Positions 34,486 through 41,578 of a stretch of 64,000 bases of DNA are shown piece by piece (position 1 is the first letter of the stretch; the number at the start of each line of letters is the position of its first letter). The notes under the pieces are model-generated. The model was not told where the DNA came from. It saw nothing but the letters and a program-made list of their open reading frames with translations, and made no database searches. Position numbers and translations under genes: made by a program. The stretch lies in NCBI RefSeq assembly GCF_900168295.1, contig NZ_FVZL01000001.1, positions 434,001 through 498,000 of the forward strand, given 5' to 3'. The stretch comes from Arthrobacter sp. P2b (lineage in GTDB: Bacteria; Actinomycetota; Actinomycetes; Actinomycetales; Micrococcaceae).

Positions 34486-34618
34486 CGTCCCAAATTACCG
34501 TATGCCTTATCCACACCTATATTTTCCCGTTGTTGCTGTGGCCTAGTGGGGCTAATGTTGCCTCAGATGCACAGGCGCCGGATGGTCTCCCGGATGGCCC
34601 AACAGAGCTGGGGATGTT

Positions 34619-36337
34619 GTGAATAAATTGGTTGCGCCCTCTTTTATTGGTGTGCTCTGCGCCCTTGCGCTGGTCTCATCATCAGCGGGAACACTGTCGG
34701 TGCCGGCGCCCGCCAGCCAGTCGGCCAGCGCAGCGGCTCCGCTGGGCGTCTCACTGGAGCCTGCGGTCAACGACGGCGGTGCCTCCGCCGGCGGCGGATC
34801 CGCCGGATCCATCCTGAAACCCGCTGTGGAACCGGACATCCGCCCGGCATCACCTGCTGCTGTGACAAGCGTGGTCACCGAGCCCGCCGTCCGCCCGTCC
34901 ACAGATGCCCCCGCTGCACCTGCGCCCACGCCCGCGGTTACCGGAGAACCTGCTCCGGCCGGCTCTGCAGACCCTGTCCCCTGGATCCCTCCGCTGTGGG
35001 CGCCGGACGAGGAATTGGCCTCACCCCCGGCCACCCGCCTGGCGGCCCCCGAGTCCGCAACGGCGATGCCCGCACCTGAGGGCCTGGTCCGGGACAGCAA
35101 TGCCGCAGCTGTCCTCACGGTGTTCAACCGGATCAATGAATACAGGGTGGCCAACAAGCTGAACCCGGTGAAATACCATGCCACCGTTGCCGGGCTGGCG
35201 CAGGAATGGTCCGACAACATTGCCTCGCGTGAGGTGATTGAGCACCGCGCCAGTTTCTGGACGGATCCGCGCGCCATGAATCCGAACAACGGCGCCGGCG
35301 AGGTCATCGCCATCCGCACGGACCGCGATGCCGCTCAGCTGGTGGAATGGTGGAAGGGTTCCCCGGGCCACAACGCCATGCTGCTCGACCCGCGTTTCAA
35401 TGTCATGGGCGCCGGGATCTCGTACACGGACAGCACGTACAAGATCTGGGGCGTGGTCAACTTCTTCGGCTACACAACACTTCCGGCAGGCACCACCGAT
35501 TCCCCCGGCGGCGCAGGCTCAGGCAACGCCTTCCCGCCGCCGGTTGCCAGCATGTGCGATGCCCCCGTCAGGCACATGCCGCCCACGCTTGACCTGTCCG
35601 CCGCCGCGATCAAGGGCCCGGCAGACCTGGTAACCGTGGATTCCGCCGGCCAACTCCTCAACCGGCCCTCGCTGGGCGCGCGCTCCTACGCTCCGGCCAA
35701 GGTGATCGGCTCCGGGTTCACCGGCGCCAAGGAGGTCTTCGTGACGGACTGGGACCGTGACGGCGCGTATGACCTGCTGACGCAATGGACCAACGGGAAC
35801 CTCACGCTCCACCGGGGCATCGCCACCGGTGGATTCCAGGCTCCTGTCACGCTCGGAGCGGGGGGATGGCAGTCCCTGACCTTGGCGGTGGGTGGCTGGT
35901 GCGCCAACAACCGGATGCCCCAGATCCTCGCCCTGGATACTGCCGGCGGCCTTTACCTGTACCCCAACAAGGGCACAGGTGACCTTTCCGGACGCACGCT
36001 TATTGCCAGCGGCATCACGGCCAGCCGGCTCTCCATGGTTGATTACGACGCCGACGGCTTCCAGGACATCCTGGCAGTGCGGTCCGATGGTGCTGTGCAG
36101 CTCTATCGGGGCTGGGGAACCATCGCCCTGCGGGCGGAAGCGAGGCCGACTGTCGCCACGGGGTGGCAGGACGTCACGGGCGTCAAGGCGCTGCGGGACG
36201 TCACCGGGCTGAACTCGACGGGACTGGCGCTCCGCCGGGCGTCGGACGTGGTGCAGTACTGGGACCTGACCGGTGGAACCCTTGCCACGCCGTCGAACAT
36301 CGCCGGGCCGTGGTCCGGACAGCGGCTGGCACAGTAG
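34619..36337 (+). CDS. Secreted CAP-domain protein with FG-GAP-like repeats
   Basis: A 572-residue exported protein; GTG start. A signal peptide (about 1-38) is followed by an Ala/Pro-rich linker (about 40-150), a CAP/SCP-PR1 domain (about 160-288: VFNRINEYRVANKLNPV, HNAMLLDPRFNVMGAGI with histidines), and a C-terminal beta-propeller-like region with FG-GAP units such as VTDWDRDGAYDLLTQW and VDYDADGFQDILAV that bind Ca2+. CAP proteins occur in many secreted bacterial proteins; role unknown. The domain pairing is typical of Micrococcaceae surface proteins. Confidence 0.86.
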   Translation: MNKLVAPSFIGVLCALALVSSSAGTLSVPAPASQSASAAAPLGVSLEPAVNDGGASAGGGSAGSILKPAVEPDIRPASPAAVTSVVTEPAVRPSTDAPAAPAPTPAVTGEPAPAGSADPVPWIPPLWAPDEELASPPATRLAAPESATAMPAPEGLVRDSNAAAVLTVFNRINEYRVANKLNPVKYHATVAGLAQEWSDNIASREVIEHRASFWTDPRAMNPNNGAGEVIAIRTDRDAAQLVEWWKGSPGHNAMLLDPRFNVMGAGISYTDSTYKIWGVVNFFGYTTLPAGTTDSPGGAGSGNAFPPPVASMCDAPVRHMPPTLDLSAAAIKGPADLVTVDSAGQLLNRPSLGARSYAPAKVIGSGFTGAKEVFVTDWDRDGAYDLLTQWTNGNLTLHRGIATGGFQAPVTLGAGGWQSLTLAVGGWCANNRMPQILALDTAGGLYLYPNKGTGDLSGRTLIASGITASRLSMVDYDADGFQDILAVRSDGAVQLYRGWGTIALRAEARPTVATGWQDVTGVKALRDVTGLNSTGLALRRASDVVQYWDLTGGTLATPSNIAGPWSGQRLAQ

Positions 36338-36380
36338 GCCAACCCGGGCGGCGGCTGCGCAACAAGCTGCGGCCGGCCGC

Positions 36381-36845
36381 CTACTGGGCGGCGGGCTGAA
36401 GTTCCAGGACGTCCTTGAGCCGGTCCAGCTGGGCAACCTCGGAGCAGACACTTCGCTGGACCATCCGGTTCAGGAGGCCGAGCCGGTCGAGGAAGCCGAA
36501 TGAGCCCTCCGGCAATGCTTCCAGCGCGAACCTGACGCGGGTTCCCGAGCTCTCGGTGCTGAGGTAGTAACCGCCCGTGCGGTTGGCGGGGCCGGAGGTG
36601 ACCTGGAACTCTATCTCCGCCCCTGGCCTTGCCTGCGTGATTTCCAGGTCGGCCGGAATGCTCAGTCCGGACCGCCCTGCCACCATCTGCCGGTACACGG
36701 TGCCCTTGGTCCCGGCCGGGCCCTGGAGCAGCTTGACGCTGCGGATACCGTCGCGCCAGAGCGGAAGATTGGTGGCGTCGAGCAGGTACAGGTACACAGC
36801 CATGGCGTCACGCCGGATGAGGACCTCGTGCTCTGCGAATGCCAT
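36381..36845 (-). CDS. SRPBCC-family (START-like) protein
   Basis: A 154-residue protein; the ATG at 36845 has AGGAAG 6 bases upstream and was preferred to a longer frame. START/SRPBCC helix-grip pattern: EHEVLIRRDAMAVYLYLLDATNLPLWRDGIRSVKLL near the start, GTVYRQM, a tail helix RMVQRSVCSEVAQLDRLKDVL. These proteins bind hydrophobic ligands or act as polyketide-type cyclases; ligand unknown. Its 5' leader may hold a structured element (36890-36962). Confidence 0.84.
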   Translation of the reverse strand: MAFAEHEVLIRRDAMAVYLYLLDATNLPLWRDGIRSVKLLQGPAGTKGTVYRQMVAGRSGLSIPADLEITQARPGAEIEFQVTSGPANRTGGYYLSTESSGTRVRFALEALPEGSFGFLDRLGLLNRMVQRSVCSEVAQLDRLKDVLELQPAAQ

Positions 36846-36889
36846 GAAATTCTTCCTGTGGTTGACGTCGGCCTGCCGCAATAGCCGCC

Positions 36890-36962
36890 TCCCCCTGACG
36901 CCCGCAGCTATCCGGTTCAGGTTAGCCAGCTCATTGTGTCCCCACCTAGCCAGGCAGGGGGA
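36890..36962 (-). other. Possible structured RNA leader before SRPBCC gene
   Basis: TCCCCCTG (36890-36897) and CAGGGGGA (36955-36962) are a perfect 8-bp inverted repeat enclosing about 57 bases. The enclosed minus strand contains AACCTGAACCGGATAGCTGC, which resembles the 3' part of a TPP aptamer but lacks CTGAGA and the 5' GGGG arm. I do not recognise a named RNA family. It lies 45 bases upstream of the ATG. Confidence 0.35.
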
Positions 36963-37086
36963 CGTTATTGAAGAGTTACTGGATGACGCCGCGGGTAACG
37001 GGACACGGCGGCGCGGCTTTCGGGTTGGGCGGCACGCCGCCGCAACTGCGCTAAGCTAAGTTCTGCCCCGCGCGAGTGGGGGCGAT

Positions 37087-37160
37087 GCGGCTGTAGCTCA
37101 ATGGTAGAGCGCTAGCTTCCCAAGCTTGATACGCGGGTTCGATTCCCGTCAGCCGCTCCA
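37087..37160 (+). tRNA. tRNA-Gly (CCC)
   Basis: Acceptor stem GCGGCTG/CAGCCGC, D-arm TAGCTCAATGGTAGAGC, anticodon loop TTCCCAA with anticodon CCC, T-arm GGGTTCGATTCCC and an encoded CCA end. The anticodon stem has one T-T mismatch. Reads GGG glycine codons. Confidence 0.97.
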
Positions 37161-37260
37161 CTCTTGCCCTTGGCGGCACCTGCAGCCCCGGAGCCCCGTT
37201 AGGCACCCAGGTGTATCGTCAGTAGTCAGGAACCTTTTCGGTTCCGCTACAGGAGCAATC

Positions 37261-37401
37261 ATGGCTGACAAGTCCCCGCGTCAAACGGCATCAAAAAAGT
37301 CCGGCAAGTCCATCAAGGAAAAACGCGCAGATAAGAAGGCCGCCTCCGCACCGGCCAGTTCCCTGGACATCACGTCCGGCAAGGCTCCCAAAAAGAAGTG
37401 A
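37261..37401 (+). CDS. Small basic hypothetical protein
   Basis: A 46-residue, lysine-rich protein (about 12 Lys); ATG at 37261 with GGAG 7 bases upstream. Its stop overlaps the GTG start of the next gene (GTGA), so they are translated together. No cysteines, membrane segment or known motif. It resembles small charged peptides seen in actinobacteria; a role in binding nucleic acid or acidic partners is possible but unproven. Confidence 0.72.
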   Translation: MADKSPRQTASKKSGKSIKEKRADKKAASAPASSLDITSGKAPKKK

Positions 37402-38570
37402 CCGGCCACCAGAGCCAACTGAGCCTGGGAGTCCTGGCATCAACAAGAAAACCGGACGAACTCCGCCTCCCCATTCATCCCCTGCATTTTGAACGCATTG
37501 CCCCGGCCCTGCGGCGGCGCATCATCCTGGAGCACGGCTACGGCGAGCGCTTCGGCGTTTCAGACCAGCACCTCGCGACCCTTGTGGGCACGATCGCCAG
37601 CAGGGAAGAGCTGCTGGCGGAAGCGGACATCGTGCTTCTGCCCAAGCCGCAGCCAGAGGATCTCGCCGAACTGCGTGACGGGCAGGTTCTGTGGGGCTGG
37701 CCGCACTGCGTCCAGGACCGCGCCATCACGCAGCTGGCCATCGACAAGAAGCTCACGCTGATTGCCTTCGAGGCAATGAACCACTGGGCCAGCGACGGCG
37801 GTTTCGGCCTGCACGTGTTCCACAAGAACAACGAACTGGCCGGGTACTGCTCGGTGCTGCATGCGCTCTCCCTGACGGGTTCAACGGGAGATTACGGGCG
37901 GCGCCTGAGTGCCGTGGTGATCGGCTTTGGAGCCACCGCCCGTGGCGCCGTCACTGCGCTGAATGCGCATGGGATCCACGATGTGCAGGTGCTGACCAAC
38001 CGGGGAGTCGCCGCCGTTGGCGCCCCCATCCACTCCGTGAACATCGTGCAGTTCGACCACGACGACGAGGCGCCCTTCCTGAGCCAGGTCATCACCGAAC
38101 GGGGCAGGGTTCCGCTCGCCCCGTTCCTCGCCGAAAGCGACATCGTGGTCAACTGCACCCTGCAGGACCCGAACAATCCGCTGACGTATCTGCAGACCGA
38201 GGACCTGGACGCCTTCGCCCCGGGCAGCCTCATCATCGACGTGTCCTGTGACCCCGGCATGGGCTTCAGCTGGGCGCGTTCCACCACCTTTGCCGAGCCG
38301 ATGGTGGCCATCGGGGACCACATCAGCTACTACGCGGTGGACCACAGCCCGTCGTATTTGTGGAATTCCTCGAGTTGGGAAATCAGCCAGGCCCTGCAGC
38401 CGTTCCTGGAAACGGTCATGGGCGGGCCCGATGCCTGGGCGGGAAGCGACACCATAACCCGTGCCCTTGAAATCCGCGACGGCGTGGTGCGCAACCAGGA
38501 CGTGCTGGAGTTCCAGCAGCGCGATGAGGCGTACCCGCACCGTGTGCGGCAGGTGCAACCGGCTTTGTAA
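37398..38570 (+). CDS. N5-(carboxyethyl)ornithine synthase-like enzyme
   Basis: A 390-residue member of the alanine dehydrogenase/PNT superfamily (LGVLASTRKPDELRLPIHP, ADIVLLPKPQPED, EAMNHW). A Rossmann glycine run VVIGFGATARGAV (about 175) binds NADPH. The family includes N5-(carboxyethyl)ornithine synthase, which joins ornithine and pyruvate reductively, and related opine-like enzymes; substrate here unproven. GTG start overlapping the small basic protein. A strong hairpin (38589-38619) follows the stop. Confidence 0.82.
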   Translation: MTGHQSQLSLGVLASTRKPDELRLPIHPLHFERIAPALRRRIILEHGYGERFGVSDQHLATLVGTIASREELLAEADIVLLPKPQPEDLAELRDGQVLWGWPHCVQDRAITQLAIDKKLTLIAFEAMNHWASDGGFGLHVFHKNNELAGYCSVLHALSLTGSTGDYGRRLSAVVIGFGATARGAVTALNAHGIHDVQVLTNRGVAAVGAPIHSVNIVQFDHDDEAPFLSQVITERGRVPLAPFLAESDIVVNCTLQDPNNPLTYLQTEDLDAFAPGSLIIDVSCDPGMGFSWARSTTFAEPMVAIGDHISYYAVDHSPSYLWNSSSWEISQALQPFLETVMGGPDAWAGSDTITRALEIRDGVVRNQDVLEFQQRDEAYPHRVRQVQPAL

Positions 38571-38588
38571 AGCGCACCTTTGTTCAGC

Positions 38589-38619
38589 GATGCCGGCACG
38601 CAGGAAACGTGCCGGCATC
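38589..38619 (+). terminator. Hairpin between convergent genes
   Basis: GATGCCGGCACG, a 7-base loop, CGTGCCGGCATC: a perfect 12-bp stem just after the ornithine-synthase-like gene and just before the end of the MFS gene on the other strand. No T-tract on either side, so a weaker or factor-assisted terminator in both directions. Confidence 0.55.
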
Positions 38620-38626
38620 CGCATTC

Positions 38627-40009
38627 TCAGGGAGCCGCGGCCGCTTTCACGATGCGCACGGGGTGGCTCCGGTCCTTGAAGTCCACCTGCAGCTTGAGCG
38701 AACCCTTGCGCGCCAGGACGACGGCGACGGTCAGGGCCGCGAGCACCGGCACCCCGCCGGAAACCAGGAGGGCCACGTGCGGATCCGCATGTTCGGCGAT
38801 CCAGCCGAGCATGGGTCCGCCGAGGGCCTGGCCGCCGATCAGCACCATGATGTAGAGGCTCATCACGCGGCCCCGGATACCCATATTGGAGCTGACCTGG
38901 ACCAGTTGGTTGGAACCCGTGAGGAACATCAGGCACCAGAATCCGGACAGGACCATCGCAGCGCCGAACCAGGCCATCGAGGGCGCCCAGGCGGCGAGGC
39001 ACAGCATGGCCCCGTACATTCCTGCGCAGAACACGACTGACCGGAGCCGGAGTTGCCGGCGGCGGGTCGAAGCCACGGCCCCCGCCAACGCGCCCAGCGC
39101 CACCAGTGCATTGAGCAGGCCATAACCGCCGGCACCCACCCTGTACACGTGGTCCGCGAAAGCGGCAAGCACCACCGGAAGGCTCATGGCGAACACTGCA
39201 ATGAAACCGGCCATGAGCCAGGGCCAGTAGATGGTGGGCTTGCTCAGGGCATAACGGAGACCCTCGCGCAGCATCCCCTTGCTCTTGGGGGCCGGCGGGC
39301 TCACGAAGAGCTGGTCCTTCCGGAGGACCAGCAGCATGGCCACCGTTGAGCAGCAGGCCACGGCGTTGGCGGCAAAAGCCCAGCCGGCACCCACTGCTGT
39401 CAGCAGCAGCCCGGCCAGGGCAGGGCCGATCAAGCCACCCAGCTGGAAGGTGGTGGAGTTGACGCTGATGGCGTTGCGCAGGTAGGTGGGCCCCACCAGT
39501 TCGTTGACGAACACCTGCCGCGCAGGCTGGTCGAGGACCGTGACCAGGCCCAGCACCAGTGCGATCACATAGACGTGCCATACCTGGACGGTTCCGGTGA
39601 GCGCGAGGGCTGCGAGCGCTGCAGCCAGGACCGCGGCAAGGCTCTGGCAGAGGATCAGGATCTTCCGCTTGGCGAAACGGTCGGCCACCATCCCGCCCCA
39701 CGGCCCCAGCAGGAGCGAGGGCAGGAACTGCAGCGCCACGGTGATTCCCACGGCAGTCACGGAACCGGAGAGCTGCAGCACCATCCAGTCCTGGGCGATC
39801 CGCTGCATCCAGATCGCGATGACGGCGATGAAATGCCCTGCCGCGAAAATCCGGAAGTTGGGGACTCTCAGGGAGATGAAGGTGTGCCGCCAGGGAAGGC
39901 GTTCCGAGGCAACCGGCAGCGGCTGGGTCTGGTTGTCCGGCGGAGCGGTGCCCGCGGAATCGATGACGGGCTGGGTGACGCTTGCCGATGACGGCGGTGG
40001 GGGTGCCAC
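38627..40009 (-). CDS. MFS exporter (EntS/MFS_3 type)
   Basis: A 460-residue, 12-helix MFS protein; GTG start with GAGGA upstream. LRVPNFRIFAAGHFIAVIAIWMQRIAQDWMVLQLSGSVTAVGI (in pieces near 50-90) and LLLGPWGGMVADRFAKRKILI are typical of the MFS_3 group of drug or siderophore exporters. Divergent from a LysR regulator 143 bases away, suggesting that LysR controls it. Substrate unknown. Confidence 0.9.
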   Translation of the reverse strand: MAPPPPSSASVTQPVIDSAGTAPPDNQTQPLPVASERLPWRHTFISLRVPNFRIFAAGHFIAVIAIWMQRIAQDWMVLQLSGSVTAVGITVALQFLPSLLLGPWGGMVADRFAKRKILILCQSLAAVLAAALAALALTGTVQVWHVYVIALVLGLVTVLDQPARQVFVNELVGPTYLRNAISVNSTTFQLGGLIGPALAGLLLTAVGAGWAFAANAVACCSTVAMLLVLRKDQLFVSPPAPKSKGMLREGLRYALSKPTIYWPWLMAGFIAVFAMSLPVVLAAFADHVYRVGAGGYGLLNALVALGALAGAVASTRRRQLRLRSVVFCAGMYGAMLCLAAWAPSMAWFGAAMVLSGFWCLMFLTGSNQLVQVSSNMGIRGRVMSLYIMVLIGGQALGGPMLGWIAEHADPHVALLVSGGVPVLAALTVAVVLARKGSLKLQVDFKDRSHPVRIVKAAAAP

Positions 40010-40102
40010 AGTGGTGTCCTCAAAATTGCGGGCGGTCCGGGATGCCCTTAACGCTAGGCTGGGCCCAACGGATTATGGAGGCCTATTCTCCCTATAACTC
40101 GT

Positions 40103-40117
40103 ATTGCGAAGCACAAT
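40103..40117 (+). promoter_or_regulatory. LysR-type box in MFS/LysR intergenic region
   Basis: ATTG-CGAAGCA-CAAT contains a T-N11-A core with dyad symmetry, the LysR signature, midway between the divergent MFS and LysR genes. Confidence 0.45.
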
Positions 40118-40152
40118 GAGAGATCCGGCAGTGCCGGCCGAAGGAGCCCGAC

Positions 40153-41007
40153 GTGTTCGAACCAGCCCAGTTGCGTTCTTTCCTGGCCGTTGCCGAAACG
40201 CTCAGTTTCACGAAGGCCGCCGAGCGGCTGGGCCTGGCCCAGCCCACCATCAGCCAGCACATCCGGAAGCTGGAGACGGCAGCCAAGCGCGTGCTGATCA
40301 CCAGGGATACCCGTGACGTCCGGCTCACTGACAACGGGGATGCGATGGCCGGTTTTGCCCGGAACATTCTGTCCGCGCATGACGCTGCGGCACGCTATTT
40401 TTCCGGTTCGGCCATGCGTGGGCGGCTCCGGTTCGGCACCGCGGATGATCTTGCCATAACCGGGCTGCCCCGGATCCTGCGGGAGTTCCGGCAGATCTAT
40501 CCCCAGATCAACCTGGAACTCACGGTGGGGCAAAGCGACCAGCTGTACCGCAAGCTGAATGCCGGCCAGCTGGATCTGGTGTTCGTGAAATGGGTGGCAG
40601 GCGCCAAGGACGGCACGGTGGTACAGCACGATTCCTTTTCCTGGGTGGGACTTGAACAGACCACGCTGGAACCGGGTCATCCAGTCCCGCTCATCGCCTA
40701 CCCCTCCCCCAGCCTGAGCAGGAAACTTGCCATCGACGCCCTCGAAGCGCATGGCAGGACCTGGCGCATCACGTGCACCACCCGCCAGATCAGCGGGGTG
40801 CTGGCCGCCGTCCGCGCGGGAATCGGAGTGGCCGTCATGCCGTCGTCGCTGGTTCCCGAGGACCTGAAAATCATCACCCGCCGGTTCAACCTTCCGGCCG
40901 TCGGGGACGTGGACTTCACGCTGATCCGCAACCCGCTGGCCAACGCGGAGGTGATCGAAGCCCTGACGCAGTCGATCGTGGGCCGGACCATCAACCGCCA
41001 GGGCTAA
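40153..41007 (+). CDS. LysR-family transcription regulator
   Basis: A 284-residue protein; GTG with AAGGAG 9 bases upstream. N-terminal winged HTH (about 3-62: LRSFLAVAETLSFTKAAERLGLAQPTISQHIRKLE) and a periplasmic-binding-like effector domain (about 92-280). Divergent from the MFS exporter; a T-N11-A palindrome lies between. Probably activates the exporter in response to a small ligand. Confidence 0.93.
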   Translation: MFEPAQLRSFLAVAETLSFTKAAERLGLAQPTISQHIRKLETAAKRVLITRDTRDVRLTDNGDAMAGFARNILSAHDAAARYFSGSAMRGRLRFGTADDLAITGLPRILREFRQIYPQINLELTVGQSDQLYRKLNAGQLDLVFVKWVAGAKDGTVVQHDSFSWVGLEQTTLEPGHPVPLIAYPSPSLSRKLAIDALEAHGRTWRITCTTRQISGVLAAVRAGIGVAVMPSSLVPEDLKIITRRFNLPAVGDVDFTLIRNPLANAEVIEALTQSIVGRTINRQG

Positions 41008-41155
41008 CAGGCGGCCTTAGCACACGAGACAACCCGTTCTCCATTGATGTCGGAACGTTGCATAATCTATGCTGGTTTTCCAGGTCAAGCAGCTGGCCGG
41101 TTCAGCAACACGAGCGCGCCTGAATCACAGTGAACGCGCCCGGGACAGGCAGCCA

Positions 41156-41470
41156 ATGACGACAGCCAGGAACACCCATTTCAGTGCGGCCCATGCACGT
41201 CCGCACACCACCGCGCGGCCTTCCACACGCCAATCCACCCTGGGCGCCGGAATAGCAACCACGGATTCCGGTTATGTGGGTAAGCCAACCTGCGACAAGT
41301 GCCGCACCGACGAGTTCATCTACCTCGAGTCCTACATCCCGCCCACCTACCGCCGTGATGGGTCTGTGGCCACGCTCGGCGAAGTCGCCTATACCTGCAC
41401 GCGTTGCGAGGATTTCTCAGCCCACAGCGTCCCGGTGACGTGGTCACCTCCGGGGTGGTACCTGGGCTAA
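41156..41470 (+). CDS. Hypothetical zinc-ribbon-like protein
   Basis: A 104-residue protein from the ATG at 41156. After a Thr/Arg/His-rich N-terminal half, two pairs of cysteines are seen: CDKCRTD near 47 and CTRC near 82, a possible zinc ribbon. The core FIYLESYIPPTYRRDGSVATLGEVAYTCTRCEDFSAHSV is compact. Found in Arthrobacter-like genomes as an uncharacterised protein; function unknown. A strong terminator follows. Confidence 0.7.
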   Translation: MTTARNTHFSAAHARPHTTARPSTRQSTLGAGIATTDSGYVGKPTCDKCRTDEFIYLESYIPPTYRRDGSVATLGEVAYTCTRCEDFSAHSVPVTWSPPGWYLG

Positions 41471-41520
41471 TTTTCCCAAGGTCTCCTGCCGCGCAGCCGG
41501 CGCGGACACATGACATCAAG

Positions 41521-41561
41521 AAGGCCGGGCGGCCACCCCCTAAGGGTGGCCGCCCGGCCTT
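41521..41561. terminator. Strong bidirectional terminator
   Basis: A perfect 18-bp stem, AAGGCCGGGCGGCCACCC with a 5-base loop and its complement, sits between the zinc-ribbon gene and the end of putA on the other strand, so it can serve both. Confidence 0.93.
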
Positions 41562-41578
41562 CTGCTTGCCCTAGGGCA

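Noticed and set aside
36890..36962. Calling this leader a TPP riboswitch
   Set aside because: Only the 3' segment is similar; CTGAGA and the 5' GGGG arm are absent and the adjacent gene is unrelated to thiamine.
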